From positions 1 to 5,890 of the forward strand of contig JBMNNU010000205.1 in assembly GCA_050942695.1 (NCBI GenBank): a DNA stretch of 5,890 bases, written 5' to 3'. The position numbers and the translations under genes are program-made. The notes under the pieces were generated by a model that was not told the origin of the DNA, did no database searches, and worked only from the letters and a program-made list of their open reading frames with translations. This document shows, in pieces, positions 1 to 5,725 of this stretch. Each line of letters opens with the position of its first letter. Within the stretch, counting starts at the first letter, position 1. The stretch comes from JBMNNU01 sp050942695 (GTDB lineage Bacteria > Chloroflexota > UBA6077).

Positions 1-2
1 GG

Positions 3-728
3 GAGGCCGAGCCGGTGGTGCTGAAGCTGTCGGTAAGCCGGGAGGATCTAGACAGTCTGGGGCTAGACGAGGATGGTCGGCCGGATGTATCGCGCTTTGC
101 GCTGATGCGTGTTCGGCCCGACGGGAGTCTCGAGCCGGTGCCCTCGCAGTATATGGCCAACGACGGCCCCAAGCCTCCGGAGGGGTGGTTTGTGGCCTGC
201 TTCGTGCCGCGCAGCAGCTACCTGCTGGTAGTGCTGCCTGAGGGGAAGCGTGTGAGCTACGGGGAGTTGAGACCCGACCAGATGGCGCGGCTTGAGGTGG
301 CCTACACCGACAGCGGTCGCTACTTCCCGGAGACTGGCTACGCGGTGCACAACGACTCCTTCTGGGACTACTTCAGGAAGCGTGGTGGCATCCGGGTGTT
401 TGGCTTTCCGGTGAGCGATGAGTTCACCCTGGACGGCTTCACGGTGCAGCTCTTCCAGCGAGCAGCGATGCAGCAGCAACCGGACGGCGGAGTTGCGCTG
501 ATCAACCTGCTGGATGGAGGATCCTACGAGCTGAAGGATCTCGACCCCCACTTCCCTGAGGCGGATCCGGAGATGGTGGAGAGTGCGCCATCGCCTCATG
601 ATGTTGATTTTGGGGAGAGGGCGATGGAGTTCGTGGATGCGCACGTGCCAGATGAGTGGGAGGGGACGTCTGGACCCCCCGCTTTCGCGGGGGTGACAAT
701 GGCAGACTATTTTGGATTATGTGCTTAG
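3..728 (+). CDS. C-terminal part of a probable surface/secreted protein (partial, runs off left edge)
   Basis: The frame is open to the first base, so this is probably the 3' part of a longer gene. The residues before the first GTG (E-A-E-P, then VVLKLSV) read like the middle of a beta-sandwich. A GTG at 15 has GGGAGG at bases 1-6 with 8-nt spacing, so a true start there cannot be excluded. Two parts are visible, numbered from that GTG. Residues 1-90 are a beta-rich segment (LMRVRPDGSLEPVPSQ, then VPRSSYLLVVLP) resembling the domains that close many Chloroflexota cell-surface proteins. Residues 95-170 carry the motif YFPETGYAV ... FWDYFRKRGGIRVFGFPVSDEF ... VQLFQRA, a pattern seen in secreted proteins of this phylum and reminiscent of LGFP-type repeats. 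The function is unknown. No enzyme active site is visible in this part. The last ~20 residues (from GTSGPPAFAGVTM) are encoded by a REP-like palindrome, so the present stop at 726-728 is probably not ancestral. The gene converges on the yjbQ-like gene with 24 bp between stop codons. Confidence 0.75.
   Translation, partial: EAEPVVLKLSVSREDLDSLGLDEDGRPDVSRFALMRVRPDGSLEPVPSQYMANDGPKPPEGWFVACFVPRSSYLLVVLPEGKRVSYGELRPDQMARLEVAYTDSGRYFPETGYAVHNDSFWDYFRKRGGIRVFGFPVSDEFTLDGFTVQLFQRAAMQQQPDGGVALINLLDGGSYELKDLDPHFPEADPEMVESAPSPHDVDFGERAMEFVDAHVPDEWEGTSGPPAFAGVTMADYFGLCA
669..700. repeat. REP-like GC-rich palindrome inside the 3' end of the first gene
   Basis: Bases 674-682 (ACCCCCCGC) pair with 687-694 (GCGGGGGT) around a TTTC loop, with one bulged C. 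The frame TCTGGA...GGTGACA resembles a widespread bacterial REP-type repeat whose translation commonly gives PAFAGMT. Here it reads PPAFAGVTM. The hairpin also lies just downstream of the yjbQ-like gene on the other strand and could act as an RNA stabiliser or weak terminator, but no T-run follows it on either strand. Confidence 0.6.
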
Positions 729-741
729 TAGTGTTTACTAC
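728..741. other. Small perfect hairpin between two convergent genes
   Basis: GTAGT (728-732) and ACTAC (737-741) are perfect 5-bp arms around GTTT, in the 24-bp gap between the stop codons of the first gene and the yjbQ-like gene. It could be a weak bidirectional end signal. There is no U-tract, and the stem is short enough to be chance. Confidence 0.2.
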
Positions 742-752
742 GGATCAGGTTA

Positions 753-1154
753 CTATGTGCTGGGGGTAAACTCCAGATGGAGCTGCCTCCGTCGGGGGCC
801 GTCGAACTCGGCGAAGATCACATCCTGCCAGGTCCCCAGGACGAGCCGGCCGTCTCTGACGATGACCGTCTGGGAGAACCCCACAAGGCTCGCCTTCACG
901 TGGGCTGCCGAGTTGCCCTCAACGTGGCGGTAGTTGGGGTCGTCGGTGGGCACCAGCCGCTCGAGCGTGTAGAGCAGATCCCTCACCACGTCCGGGTCGG
1001 CGTTCTCGTTGATGGTTATCCCAGCGGTCGTATGGGGCACGAACAGCGTGAGCGTTCCGTTTTTCCAGCCCGCATCTTGCACAGTTTTGGCCAGCAACCG
1101 AGTAATCCTCACCATCTCCTGCCGGTTGTTGGTCTCTACATCCAGCGTTATCAT
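753..1154 (-). CDS. YjbQ / UPF0047 family protein (secondary thiamine-phosphate synthase family)
   Basis: The product is 133 aa, the normal length for this family. The hallmark blocks are all present: HTTAGITINENADPDV (residues 41-56), Y75-x-H77-x-E79-G80-N81-S82 followed by H85, GRLVLGTWQ (102-110) and EFDGPRRR (116-123). The conserved histidines and acidic residues sit where the family's putative metal/active site lies. E. coli YjbQ has a weak, side thiamine-phosphate synthase activity; the true cellular role of the family is unsettled. It is a cytoplasmic, probably trimeric small protein. The ATG at 1152-1154 was chosen because GGAGGGTG (1160-1167) precedes it at ideal spacing. An in-frame ATG at 1181 would add nine residues that include this ribosome site and lacks family similarity. 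It lies 47 bp downstream of the binding-protein gene on the same strand with no terminator between them, so it is probably co-transcribed. It ends tail-to-tail with the first gene. Confidence 0.93.
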   Translation of the reverse strand: MITLDVETNNRQEMVRITRLLAKTVQDAGWKNGTLTLFVPHTTAGITINENADPDVVRDLLYTLERLVPTDDPNYRHVEGNSAAHVKASLVGFSQTVIVRDGRLVLGTWQDVIFAEFDGPRRRQLHLEFTPST

Positions 1155-1201
1155 GGTTTCACCCTCCGACGAACATCCCAAAGCCGGATAACGTAATCAT
1201 C

Positions 1202-2281
1202 CTACCGACCTACCTCGAGTTGCCACAATGTCACCAACCGGTCCTTGATATCTGTAGCCCAGCTTCGATCGTAATTAGAAAGGGTGACCTGTTCGATCGT
1301 AGGGGCACCGGGCACCGGAGGTACTCCCTTTAGAACCGAGAGGCGGTTGGACTGCTCGGCGTTGATCATGGCGGCTTCTTCTGATAGGACCCAGTCGACG
1401 AAGGCTTTCGCAGCCTCGGTGTTGGGCCCTCCTTTTATGATGCTGACGGCACCGACCTCGCTGGCGGTGTTCTCCGGGGCAATAAACTCCAAAGGTTTGC
1501 CCGCTCTGGCGGCGGTCAGGATATCGTGGCCCCAGTTGAGGCCTAGAGGATACTCCCCCTGCCCCACCAGCTCGATAGCCTGTGGGGAGGTGTCGGTGTA
1601 GCGGCCGACGTTGGGGTGCAGCCGCTTCATATAGTCTAAAGCTATTGCCTCATCCTTATTAAAGTTGAAGAGCTGGCAGGCCAGGAATATGAACCCCCCA
1701 CCGGTCTTGGCGGGATCGGGCATTGCGATCATTCCCTTCAGCTCAGGGTCCAGCAACTCGTCCCAGGCATCCGGCTTCGCTTTACTCGGTAGCTTTTCGG
1801 CCCACCGTTCGGTGTTAACCATCAGCCCGAAGATACCCAGGTACCAACCGGTCCATCTCCCTTGCGGATCTTTGAATCCCGTGTTGATGGCAACGGCCTT
1901 TGGGGATTTGTAGGGTTCCAGGATGCCTTCTAGCCCCAGAGGGTCGTGGAACTCGCTGGAGCCGCCTAGAAAGACGTCTGCCACCGGAGCATCTTGCTCG
2001 GCGTGGATGCGGGCCTGTAGGTCTCCGGATGCGGCGAGAGTGAAAAACTCTACAGTAACCCCGGGATGGCTCTTCTCGAACGCGGCCTTGAAAGCCGAGT
2101 TGGTGGCCTCGTTGAGGGCTGAGTAGACCATCAGTCTGCCTCCAATCGTGGGGGCAGGCGATTCGGTTGGAGGCTGCTGTGCAGAGATGTCGCTTGGCGT
2201 TTTTCCTAGCGTACAGGCCTGCAAAAGCCCCAGTAAAAGCAGGATAGTAGCTATGGCGCTAAGGAACCTGAGGGCTATCAA
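1202..2281 (-). CDS. ABC transporter substrate-binding lipoprotein, Fbp/AfuA-like (iron-type SBP family)
   Basis: The product is 359 aa. It has a lipoprotein signal peptide: MIALRF, a hydrophobic run to about residue 20 and lipobox L20-Q21-A22-C23. A Ser/Pro/Thr-rich tether reaches about residue 46, then a type-2 periplasmic-binding fold begins at RLMVYSAL (49-55). Family blocks include ADVFLGGSSEF (101-111), GLMVNTERW (152-160), WDELLDPELKGMIAMPDP (173-190), RYTDTSPQAIELVGQGEYPLGLNW (227-250) and EAAKAFVDWVLSEEA (289-303). It would present a ligand to an ABC permease from the outer face of the membrane. Ligand: classical FbpA proteins bind ferric iron through an adjacent tyrosine pair, and no YY occurs here, so iron is plausible but unproven. 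Other members bind sugar phosphates or phosphonates. The start is TTG: an in-frame TAA lies 24 bases upstream and no ATG or GTG occurs between it and the mature domain; the ribosome site is weak (GAGAG). No permease or ATPase gene adjoins it; the downstream neighbour is the yjbQ-like gene. Confidence 0.88.
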   Translation of the reverse strand: MIALRFLSAIATILLLLGLLQACTLGKTPSDISAQQPPTESPAPTIGGRLMVYSALNEATNSAFKAAFEKSHPGVTVEFFTLAASGDLQARIHAEQDAPVADVFLGGSSEFHDPLGLEGILEPYKSPKAVAINTGFKDPQGRWTGWYLGIFGLMVNTERWAEKLPSKAKPDAWDELLDPELKGMIAMPDPAKTGGGFIFLACQLFNFNKDEAIALDYMKRLHPNVGRYTDTSPQAIELVGQGEYPLGLNWGHDILTAARAGKPLEFIAPENTASEVGAVSIIKGGPNTEAAKAFVDWVLSEEAAMINAEQSNRLSVLKGVPPVPGAPTIEQVTLSNYDRSWATDIKDRLVTLWQLEVGR

Positions 2282-2314
2282 GGCCGTACTCTCACTTCGC
2301 GTTTATCGTTCGCG

Positions 2315-2343
2315 ATACTACCTGATGAGTTCGGCCACGTCAA
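2315..2343 (-). promoter_or_regulatory. Sigma-70-type promoter for the binding-protein gene
   Basis: On the - strand TTGACG (2338-2343) is followed after exactly 17 bases by TAGTAT (2315-2320). The -35 matches consensus at 5 of 6 positions, the -10 at 4 of 6. Transcription would start near 2308, giving a leader of about 25 bases before the TTG start at 2281. A smaller palindrome, TATCG (2304-2308) with CGATA (2313-2317), overlaps the -10 and the start site. Confidence 0.6.
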
Positions 2344-2364
2344 TTAGCTTTACTTTAAAGCTAA
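2344..2364. promoter_or_regulatory. Palindromic operator candidate abutting the -35 of the binding-protein promoter
   Basis: TTAGCTTTA (2344-2352) and TAAAGCTAA (2356-2364) are perfect 9-bp inverted arms around CTT. The site directly touches the -35 hexamer, the right place for a dimeric regulator. The outer TTAG...CTAA resembles operators of DtxR/IdeR-type metalloregulators (arms TTAGGTTAG / CTAACCTAA), which would suit an iron- or manganese-type binding protein. That match is partial, and the assignment is inference. It also lies just upstream of the short + ORF at 2378. Confidence 0.5.
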
Positions 2365-2377
2365 ACGAAATAATTCC

Positions 2378-2554
2378 ATGATCCAGGAACTGGTGGAGTC
2401 TGTACGGCTGGAGTTGGGCTGGATGGAGGGCGAAAACAGCCGACAGATCCTACCTGCGCTGGTGTCAGAGCTATTCGGGCTGTTCGCGCGGGCTGGGACC
2501 GGCGTTCTACATAACGCATCAGCGGCTGTTTACCCACCCACTGCCAACCCGTGA
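2378..2554 (+). CDS. Possible small protein, 58 aa, unrecognised
   Basis: An ATG at 2378 opens a 58-codon frame ending with TGA at 2552-2554. It reads MIQELVESVRLELGWMEGEN, then a helical stretch (SRQILPALVSELFGLFARAG) and a less protein-like tail. The first 40 residues could form amphipathic helices. There is no ribosome site before the ATG, the tail overlaps the 3' end of the propeller gene on the other strand by 25 bases, and I recognise no family. It would be divergent from the binding-protein gene and share its palindrome. It could be a leaderless small gene, the remnant of a truncated one, or chance. Apart from this ORF, 2365-2529 holds nothing I can identify. Confidence 0.22.
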   Translation: MIQELVESVRLELGWMEGENSRQILPALVSELFGLFARAGTGVLHNASAAVYPPTANP

Positions 2555-3564
2555 GGGCGTTGTCTGTGAAAGCGGTCCGGCCAGGGTATCGGCAGCGGTT
2601 CCCAATTGTACCCGCCGTCTGGCGATTGATAGACCCCTCGGTTGCTCGCTAGATAAAAAACGGCCGGCTCGGAATCATGCGCCGCCAGAACTGCCGCCAG
2701 GGTGCCGCTGGGCTCCGGCAGGCCTCCCTGAACTTCACACCAAGGGGATTCGTCGGTTCTCATATATACCGTAGACTCAGCATAAGCCGGATCGTGCGCA
2801 GCTTCAGGGCTTCTGGCTGCCGACACCAGCAGGGTGTAGGGGTCGCGAGGATTTACGGCTAACCCCCAGAGATAGTGGTGTTTCAGGCCGCTGCCGAAGC
2901 GATGCCAGCTACACCCCCCGTCTTTGCTTTCGGCGTACCCTCTTCCAGGAGCCGATAGCCCATCCCCCGCGGCAGCGTAAAGTCGGTCCTGCGCCAGCTT
3001 GTGGGACCGGATGGTGTGGGCGTCTAAAGGGCCATCCGGCCGGCGGTCTTCCCAGCTTTCCCCTGAATCCAGCGAGCGCATCACCCCTCCGGCCTCGATA
3101 GATACAAAAATCCGCCCTTCAACGACTGCATCAGGGGCTATCCAGCGAACGTGGTGAGTCCATGGTCGCGGAGGGTAGCTCCAGGTTCTAGACGATGGAA
3201 GCAAGCGAAGCCCGGCTTTTTCCTCCCAGTGCTCTCCGCCATCTTTTGATTTGAAGAGCGCGCTCGGTTCGGTTCCAGCCCATACTACGCCCCGATCTCC
3301 AACCCGCTCGGTTTCGCTCACCGCGACGGCTGTGACCTCCTGGTAGGCCAAGCCTTTTCGTGTCGGAATCCAGCTAACCCCGGCATCCTCGCTTCGCCAT
3401 ACCCCACTTCCATAGGTAGCGGAGTAGGCTATCTCAGGCCGAAAGGGATCCACTGCGACGGCTTGTACGTTCATCCCAACCAACTGGTGGCTAGTCTGCC
3501 AGTGCCCCTTCCGGTTGCTGATGATTAGCAACTCGTCCTGCATTGCGACGTAAAGTGTAGTCAT
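2530..3564 (-). CDS. BNR/Asp-box beta-propeller protein (sialidase/VPS10-like fold), function unknown
   Basis: The product is 344 aa. Asp-box motifs (S-x-D-x-G-x-x-W) recur at propeller spacing: SEDAGVSW (58-65), SKDGGEHW (106-113), SLDSGESW (164-171), SKDGGCSW (213-220) and SPDGGYNW (314-321), with a degenerate RTDESPW (269-275). Each is preceded by a strand such as YSATYGSGVWRS or VFYLASNRGVYQS. This is the fold of exo-alpha-sialidase-like, YCF48-like and VPS10-domain proteins. Catalytic sialidase residues (the Arg triad and FRIP motif) are not evident, so an enzymatic role is not supported; a binding or scaffold role is possible. There is no signal peptide or membrane segment, so it appears cytoplasmic. 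The ATG at 3562-3564 was chosen because GGTGGAG lies 6 bases before it and the propeller starts at once (TTLYVAMQDELLIIS). An upstream ATG at 3660 would add 32 residues of low-quality sequence. It ends 248 bp before the binding-protein gene, which has its own promoter, so the two are probably separate units. Confidence 0.85.
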   Translation of the reverse strand: MTTLYVAMQDELLIISNRKGHWQTSHQLVGMNVQAVAVDPFRPEIAYSATYGSGVWRSEDAGVSWIPTRKGLAYQEVTAVAVSETERVGDRGVVWAGTEPSALFKSKDGGEHWEEKAGLRLLPSSRTWSYPPRPWTHHVRWIAPDAVVEGRIFVSIEAGGVMRSLDSGESWEDRRPDGPLDAHTIRSHKLAQDRLYAAAGDGLSAPGRGYAESKDGGCSWHRFGSGLKHHYLWGLAVNPRDPYTLLVSAARSPEAAHDPAYAESTVYMRTDESPWCEVQGGLPEPSGTLAAVLAAHDSEPAVFYLASNRGVYQSPDGGYNWEPLPIPWPDRFHRQRPHGLAVGG

Positions 3565-3665
3565 GAGCCGCTCCACCGGAGTACATACAGGTACGGTTCT
3601 CGGCACCGCTGCCAGGGGTGTATTATTCTGCTGCAGACTCCGTGCCCGGCCAACACACAAAGCGG

Positions 3666-3792
3666 ATGGTTCACACGAACAGCCAGATCGTGTAACAGTT
3701 CAATGCTGTAGCGTTAGGCCTTGTCCCCGACGAGGTACCACGTCAGGCACATGGCCCGACGCTACATTGTGACTCGTGTCGTGAACCATGCC
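3666..3792. repeat. Intergenic palindromic repeat, copy A
   Basis: Bases 3687-3792 match the reverse complement of 5762-5867 without gaps over 106 bp (about 94 identities by hand count). The core is an imperfect palindrome centred on GGTACC (3734-3739) with GTCCCCGACGAG on one side and CACGTCAGGCAC on the other. Copy A is also bounded by perfect 9-bp inverted arms ATGGTTCAC (3666-3674) and GTGAACCAT (3781-3789); the outer left arm is absent from copy B. There is no coding potential. It occupies the 5' side of the propeller gene. Confidence 0.85.
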
Positions 3793-3795
3793 ACT

Positions 3796-3807
3796 CAAAG
3801 CGCCTGT
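3796..3807 (+). repeat. 12-bp direct repeat, left flank of the MITE-like element (candidate target-site duplication)
   Basis: CAAAGCGCCTGT here is identical to bases 4053-4064. The base before and the base after differ between copies, so the repeat is exactly 12 bp. It ends immediately where the left terminal inverted repeat begins. Confidence 0.8.
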
Positions 3808-4052
3808 GAGACCGTCCCAAAGTTGGTAAAGTCGATTGCTGGGGCTGAGAGCGCGGCGCTGAAGCGACCGCGCTGAAAAGACGAAGCCCTGCGGGCTGGG
3901 GCAGTAGCCCCGAAGGGGCTTAGTTTTCTCAGCCCGATCGCTTCAGCGTCGGGCTTTACTGGGACGGCAACCCCAGATACGCTTTGTTTTTTCAGTCCCG
4001 CGGCTTCAGCCCGGGGCTCTCGGACGAAGCCTACCAACTTTGGGGCGGCCTC
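3808..4052. mobile_element. MITE-like non-autonomous element, 245 bp
   Basis: The ends are 21-bp inverted repeats, 3808-3828 against 4032-4052, matching at 19 of 21 positions (pattern GAGrCCGyCCCAAAGTTGG then TA). They abut identical 12-bp direct repeats on both sides, the expected signature of transposition. The interior is highly self-complementary: 3855-3889 pairs with 3916-3950 (29 of 35), the loop holds a further hairpin AGCCCC/GGGGCT (3906-3911 and 3915-3920) followed by TTTTCT, and a diverged direct copy of 3920-3955 occurs at 3983-4018 (26 of 36). It encodes no transposase. A 95-codon frame across it on the - strand only translates these repeats. Such elements are normally moved by the transposase of a full-length relative elsewhere in the genome. 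It sits downstream of the MFS gene. Confidence 0.75.
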
Positions 4053-4064
4053 CAAAGCGCCTGT
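4053..4064 (+). repeat. 12-bp direct repeat, right flank of the MITE-like element
   Basis: CAAAGCGCCTGT is identical to 3796-3807 and starts directly after the right terminal inverted repeat. Twelve base pairs is within the range reported for some IS4-group elements, but the family of the mobilising transposase cannot be told from here. Confidence 0.8.
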
Positions 4065-4101
4065 CAACATCGGGTGCACCATCAGGTCGCCATCCCCGGC
4101 T

Positions 4102-4136
4102 TGGATCCGCCATTTCGGAGGAAGCAGGAATCCAGA
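4102..4136. repeat. REP-like palindrome downstream of the MFS gene
   Basis: TGGATCC (4102-4108) pairs with GGAATCCA (4127-4134) allowing one bulge, enclosing a looser GCC/GGA stem. On the - strand it reads TCTGGATTCCTGCTT, resembling the TCTGGACCCCCCGCTTTC of the palindrome at 669-700, so both may belong to one diverged REP family. It could mark the 3' end of the MFS transcript, but no T-run follows it. Confidence 0.45.
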
Positions 4137-4179
4137 ACTCTCAACACGAGCTGTATCCTATGCAGCGATCAGTAGGACT

Positions 4180-5697
4180 TCAGGCAGCTCTTCGCCTGGT
4201 TTTTTTCGGCCGGGGTGATATCGTCCTGATCCCCTCAACCGATAGTGGCCGAGCCAGGCTCTCCAGGGTTCTCCGTTCGGATTCGATTCCCAAAAACAGC
4301 TCTACCAAAGCTGCAGACGCCATCAATACCGCCATTGCCAGGTACACGCCGAAAAGCTGCTCTGAGGAGGCCGTTTGGATAAAGCTCGCAAACAGCACCG
4401 AGCCAACGATACCCAACAGGGACCCTGAAGCGAAGAAGACGCCGAGAGCGGTAGCCCTGAGCTCTTGGGGGAAAATCTCGGCAGCCGTAAGATAAGCCCC
4501 GCTAGCCCCTGAGGAGGCTAGGAACAGAACGGCAACCCAGGCGATCGTGTGGGTAACCGCGTTCAAGATACTTTGCGCAAACAGATAACCCGCAACGGCT
4601 ATGAGAAGCGCGGCTATCAGGTATGTGATGGTGATCAGCGGCTTTCGGCCTCGATCGTCGAAGAGGGAGCCGAGAGCCCACGGGCCGAGGAGGCAGCCTA
4701 CAACCAGCCCAGCTAGATGCAACCCCGCAATATCGTTGGATATCTGGTAAAAAACCGAAAGCAGCAGGGTATAGGTGAAGATCACCGCGTTGAAAAGGAA
4801 TGCTTGAGCTGCTATCAGGGAGAAGGATAGAATCGAGCGCCGGGGATACAACCTGAACAGGGTGTTTGTGATGGCTGGAAGAGGGGCCGGGCCTCTCGGT
4901 CTTATTTGGATCGGGCTGTCAGGCCTGGGTAAGCTTCTCAATCCGGAGTAATCCATCACCTGCGCCTCGATGATGCCGGTCAGGGCGTTGGCTTGAGCAA
5001 ATCTAGCCTGTACCATCATCTGCCGAGGACTCTCAGGTAACCAGCGTCTGGCCAGCGGTATGCCCAGCAGAAAGGGGATCCCCAAGGCCATGGTTATCCG
5101 CCACCCCAGGTTGGGTGGGAGCAGGTTGGGGTTTAACAGCACGATGGTAGCAGCGGCGCCCAGCAGGGCTCCGAGCCAGAACGCACCGTTTACTGCGATA
5201 ACCGCCCTTCCACGTACCCTTGCGGGAACTAACTCTGCGATGGTCGAGTTGATCGTTACATATTCCCCGCCAACTCCGATACCTGTGATAAAACGAAAGA
5301 AAGCGAAGCTCCAGAAACCCCATGCAAGGGATGTGAACAGAGCGCCAAATGCAAAGATAGCCAGAGCCACCAGGAACGGTTTGCGGCGGCCGAGCACGTC
5401 AGAGAGGTACCCAAAAATCGGTGCACTCAGGATCGCGCCAAGAAGATAAAAGGCTGTAGCTATCCCGACCTGCTGTATCGAAATATTTAGGGTTTGGGTG
5501 AGAGTGGGGGCGGATGCGCCGATAACGGCGACCTCAAGCCCGTTGAACGCCCAGAGAAGCCCGAAGGCGGTGATAACCAACCAGTGCCACCGACTCCAGG
5601 GCAAACGATCTAACCGTGCAGGGATATCGGTTCTCACCGGCTGCGCGCTGACCATTTGGGCCAGGAACGTGAGAGCCCTCCCGTACCGGTCCTGCAA
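4180..5697 (-). CDS. MFS transporter, sugar / metabolite:H+ symporter type, 12 TM
   Basis: The product is about 505 aa, usual for this group. A short cytoplasmic lead (LDRLPWSRWHW) precedes TM1. Signature motifs are present: loop 2-3 GYLSDVLGRRKP (96-107), the TM4 pattern RFITGIGVGGEY (135-146), RVRGRA after TM5, PESPR after TM6 (221-225), the loop 8-9 repeat LFDDRGRKPL (345-354) and AAEIFPQELRATALG (405-419). These place it with sugar-porter / metabolite:H+ symporter / SV2-like MFS proteins, which move small organic solutes across the inner membrane, usually with protons. The substrate cannot be told. The tail is strongly basic (RPKKTRRRAA). Start choice: AGGAGG (5706-5711) is 8 bases before TTG (5695-5697), ideal spacing. 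The upstream ATG (5701-5703) and GTG (5704-5706) are only 2 and 0 bases from it, effectively inside the ribosome site, so TTG is preferred; starting at ATG adds only two residues. It stands alone, bracketed by inverted 106-bp repeats. Confidence 0.92.
   Translation of the reverse strand: MQDRYGRALTFLAQMVSAQPVRTDIPARLDRLPWSRWHWLVITAFGLLWAFNGLEVAVIGASAPTLTQTLNISIQQVGIATAFYLLGAILSAPIFGYLSDVLGRRKPFLVALAIFAFGALFTSLAWGFWSFAFFRFITGIGVGGEYVTINSTIAELVPARVRGRAVIAVNGAFWLGALLGAAATIVLLNPNLLPPNLGWRITMALGIPFLLGIPLARRWLPESPRQMMVQARFAQANALTGIIEAQVMDYSGLRSLPRPDSPIQIRPRGPAPLPAITNTLFRLYPRRSILSFSLIAAQAFLFNAVIFTYTLLLSVFYQISNDIAGLHLAGLVVGCLLGPWALGSLFDDRGRKPLITITYLIAALLIAVAGYLFAQSILNAVTHTIAWVAVLFLASSGASGAYLTAAEIFPQELRATALGVFFASGSLLGIVGSVLFASFIQTASSEQLFGVYLAMAVLMASAALVELFLGIESERRTLESLARPLSVEGIRTISPRPKKTRRRAA
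4181..4206 (+). terminator. Terminator-like hairpin plus T-tract on the + strand, inside the 3' end of the MFS gene
   Basis: CAGGC (4181-4185) and GCCTG (4194-4198) form a 5-bp stem followed by G and seven Ts (4200-4206). It is in the orientation that would stop + strand transcription entering the MFS gene antisense. No + strand gene lies before it, and the same bases encode the Lys/Arg tail of the transporter, so this may be chance. Confidence 0.25.
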
Positions 5698-5725
5698 ACC
5701 CATCACCTCCTAATAAAGGTGACGG

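Noticed and set aside
63..644. 193-codon frame on the - strand antisense to the first gene
   Set aside because: Composition is rich in H, R, L and V as expected of a GC-rich antisense frame; the + strand frame carries the recognisable motifs.
777..1196. 139-codon + strand frame opposite the yjbQ-like gene
   Set aside because: Shadow of a well-recognised family gene; no family features or start signal of its own.
2148..2381. 77-codon + strand frame over the binding-protein signal peptide and promoter
   Set aside because: Antisense to a lipoprotein signal sequence and crosses a promoter and palindrome; no protein-like features.
3630..3660. TTGGCC-17-CAGAAT as a promoter for the propeller gene
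   Set aside because: Both hexamers are weak matches, and equally good ones occur by chance in such a stretch.
3906..3930. Hairpin AGCCCC-GAA-GGGGCT followed by TTTTCT as an intrinsic terminator
   Set aside because: There is no + strand gene before it, and it is part of the self-complementary interior of the mobile element.
3795..4082. 95-codon frame on the - strand
   Set aside because: It lies across the MITE-like element; its repeated AEAAGL / AEAIGL phrases are translations of the internal DNA repeats, and it has no ribosome site.
4040..4495. 151-codon frame on the + strand
   Set aside because: It runs from the right end of the mobile element through a REP-like palindrome into the antisense of the MFS 3' end; low-complexity, no family resemblance.
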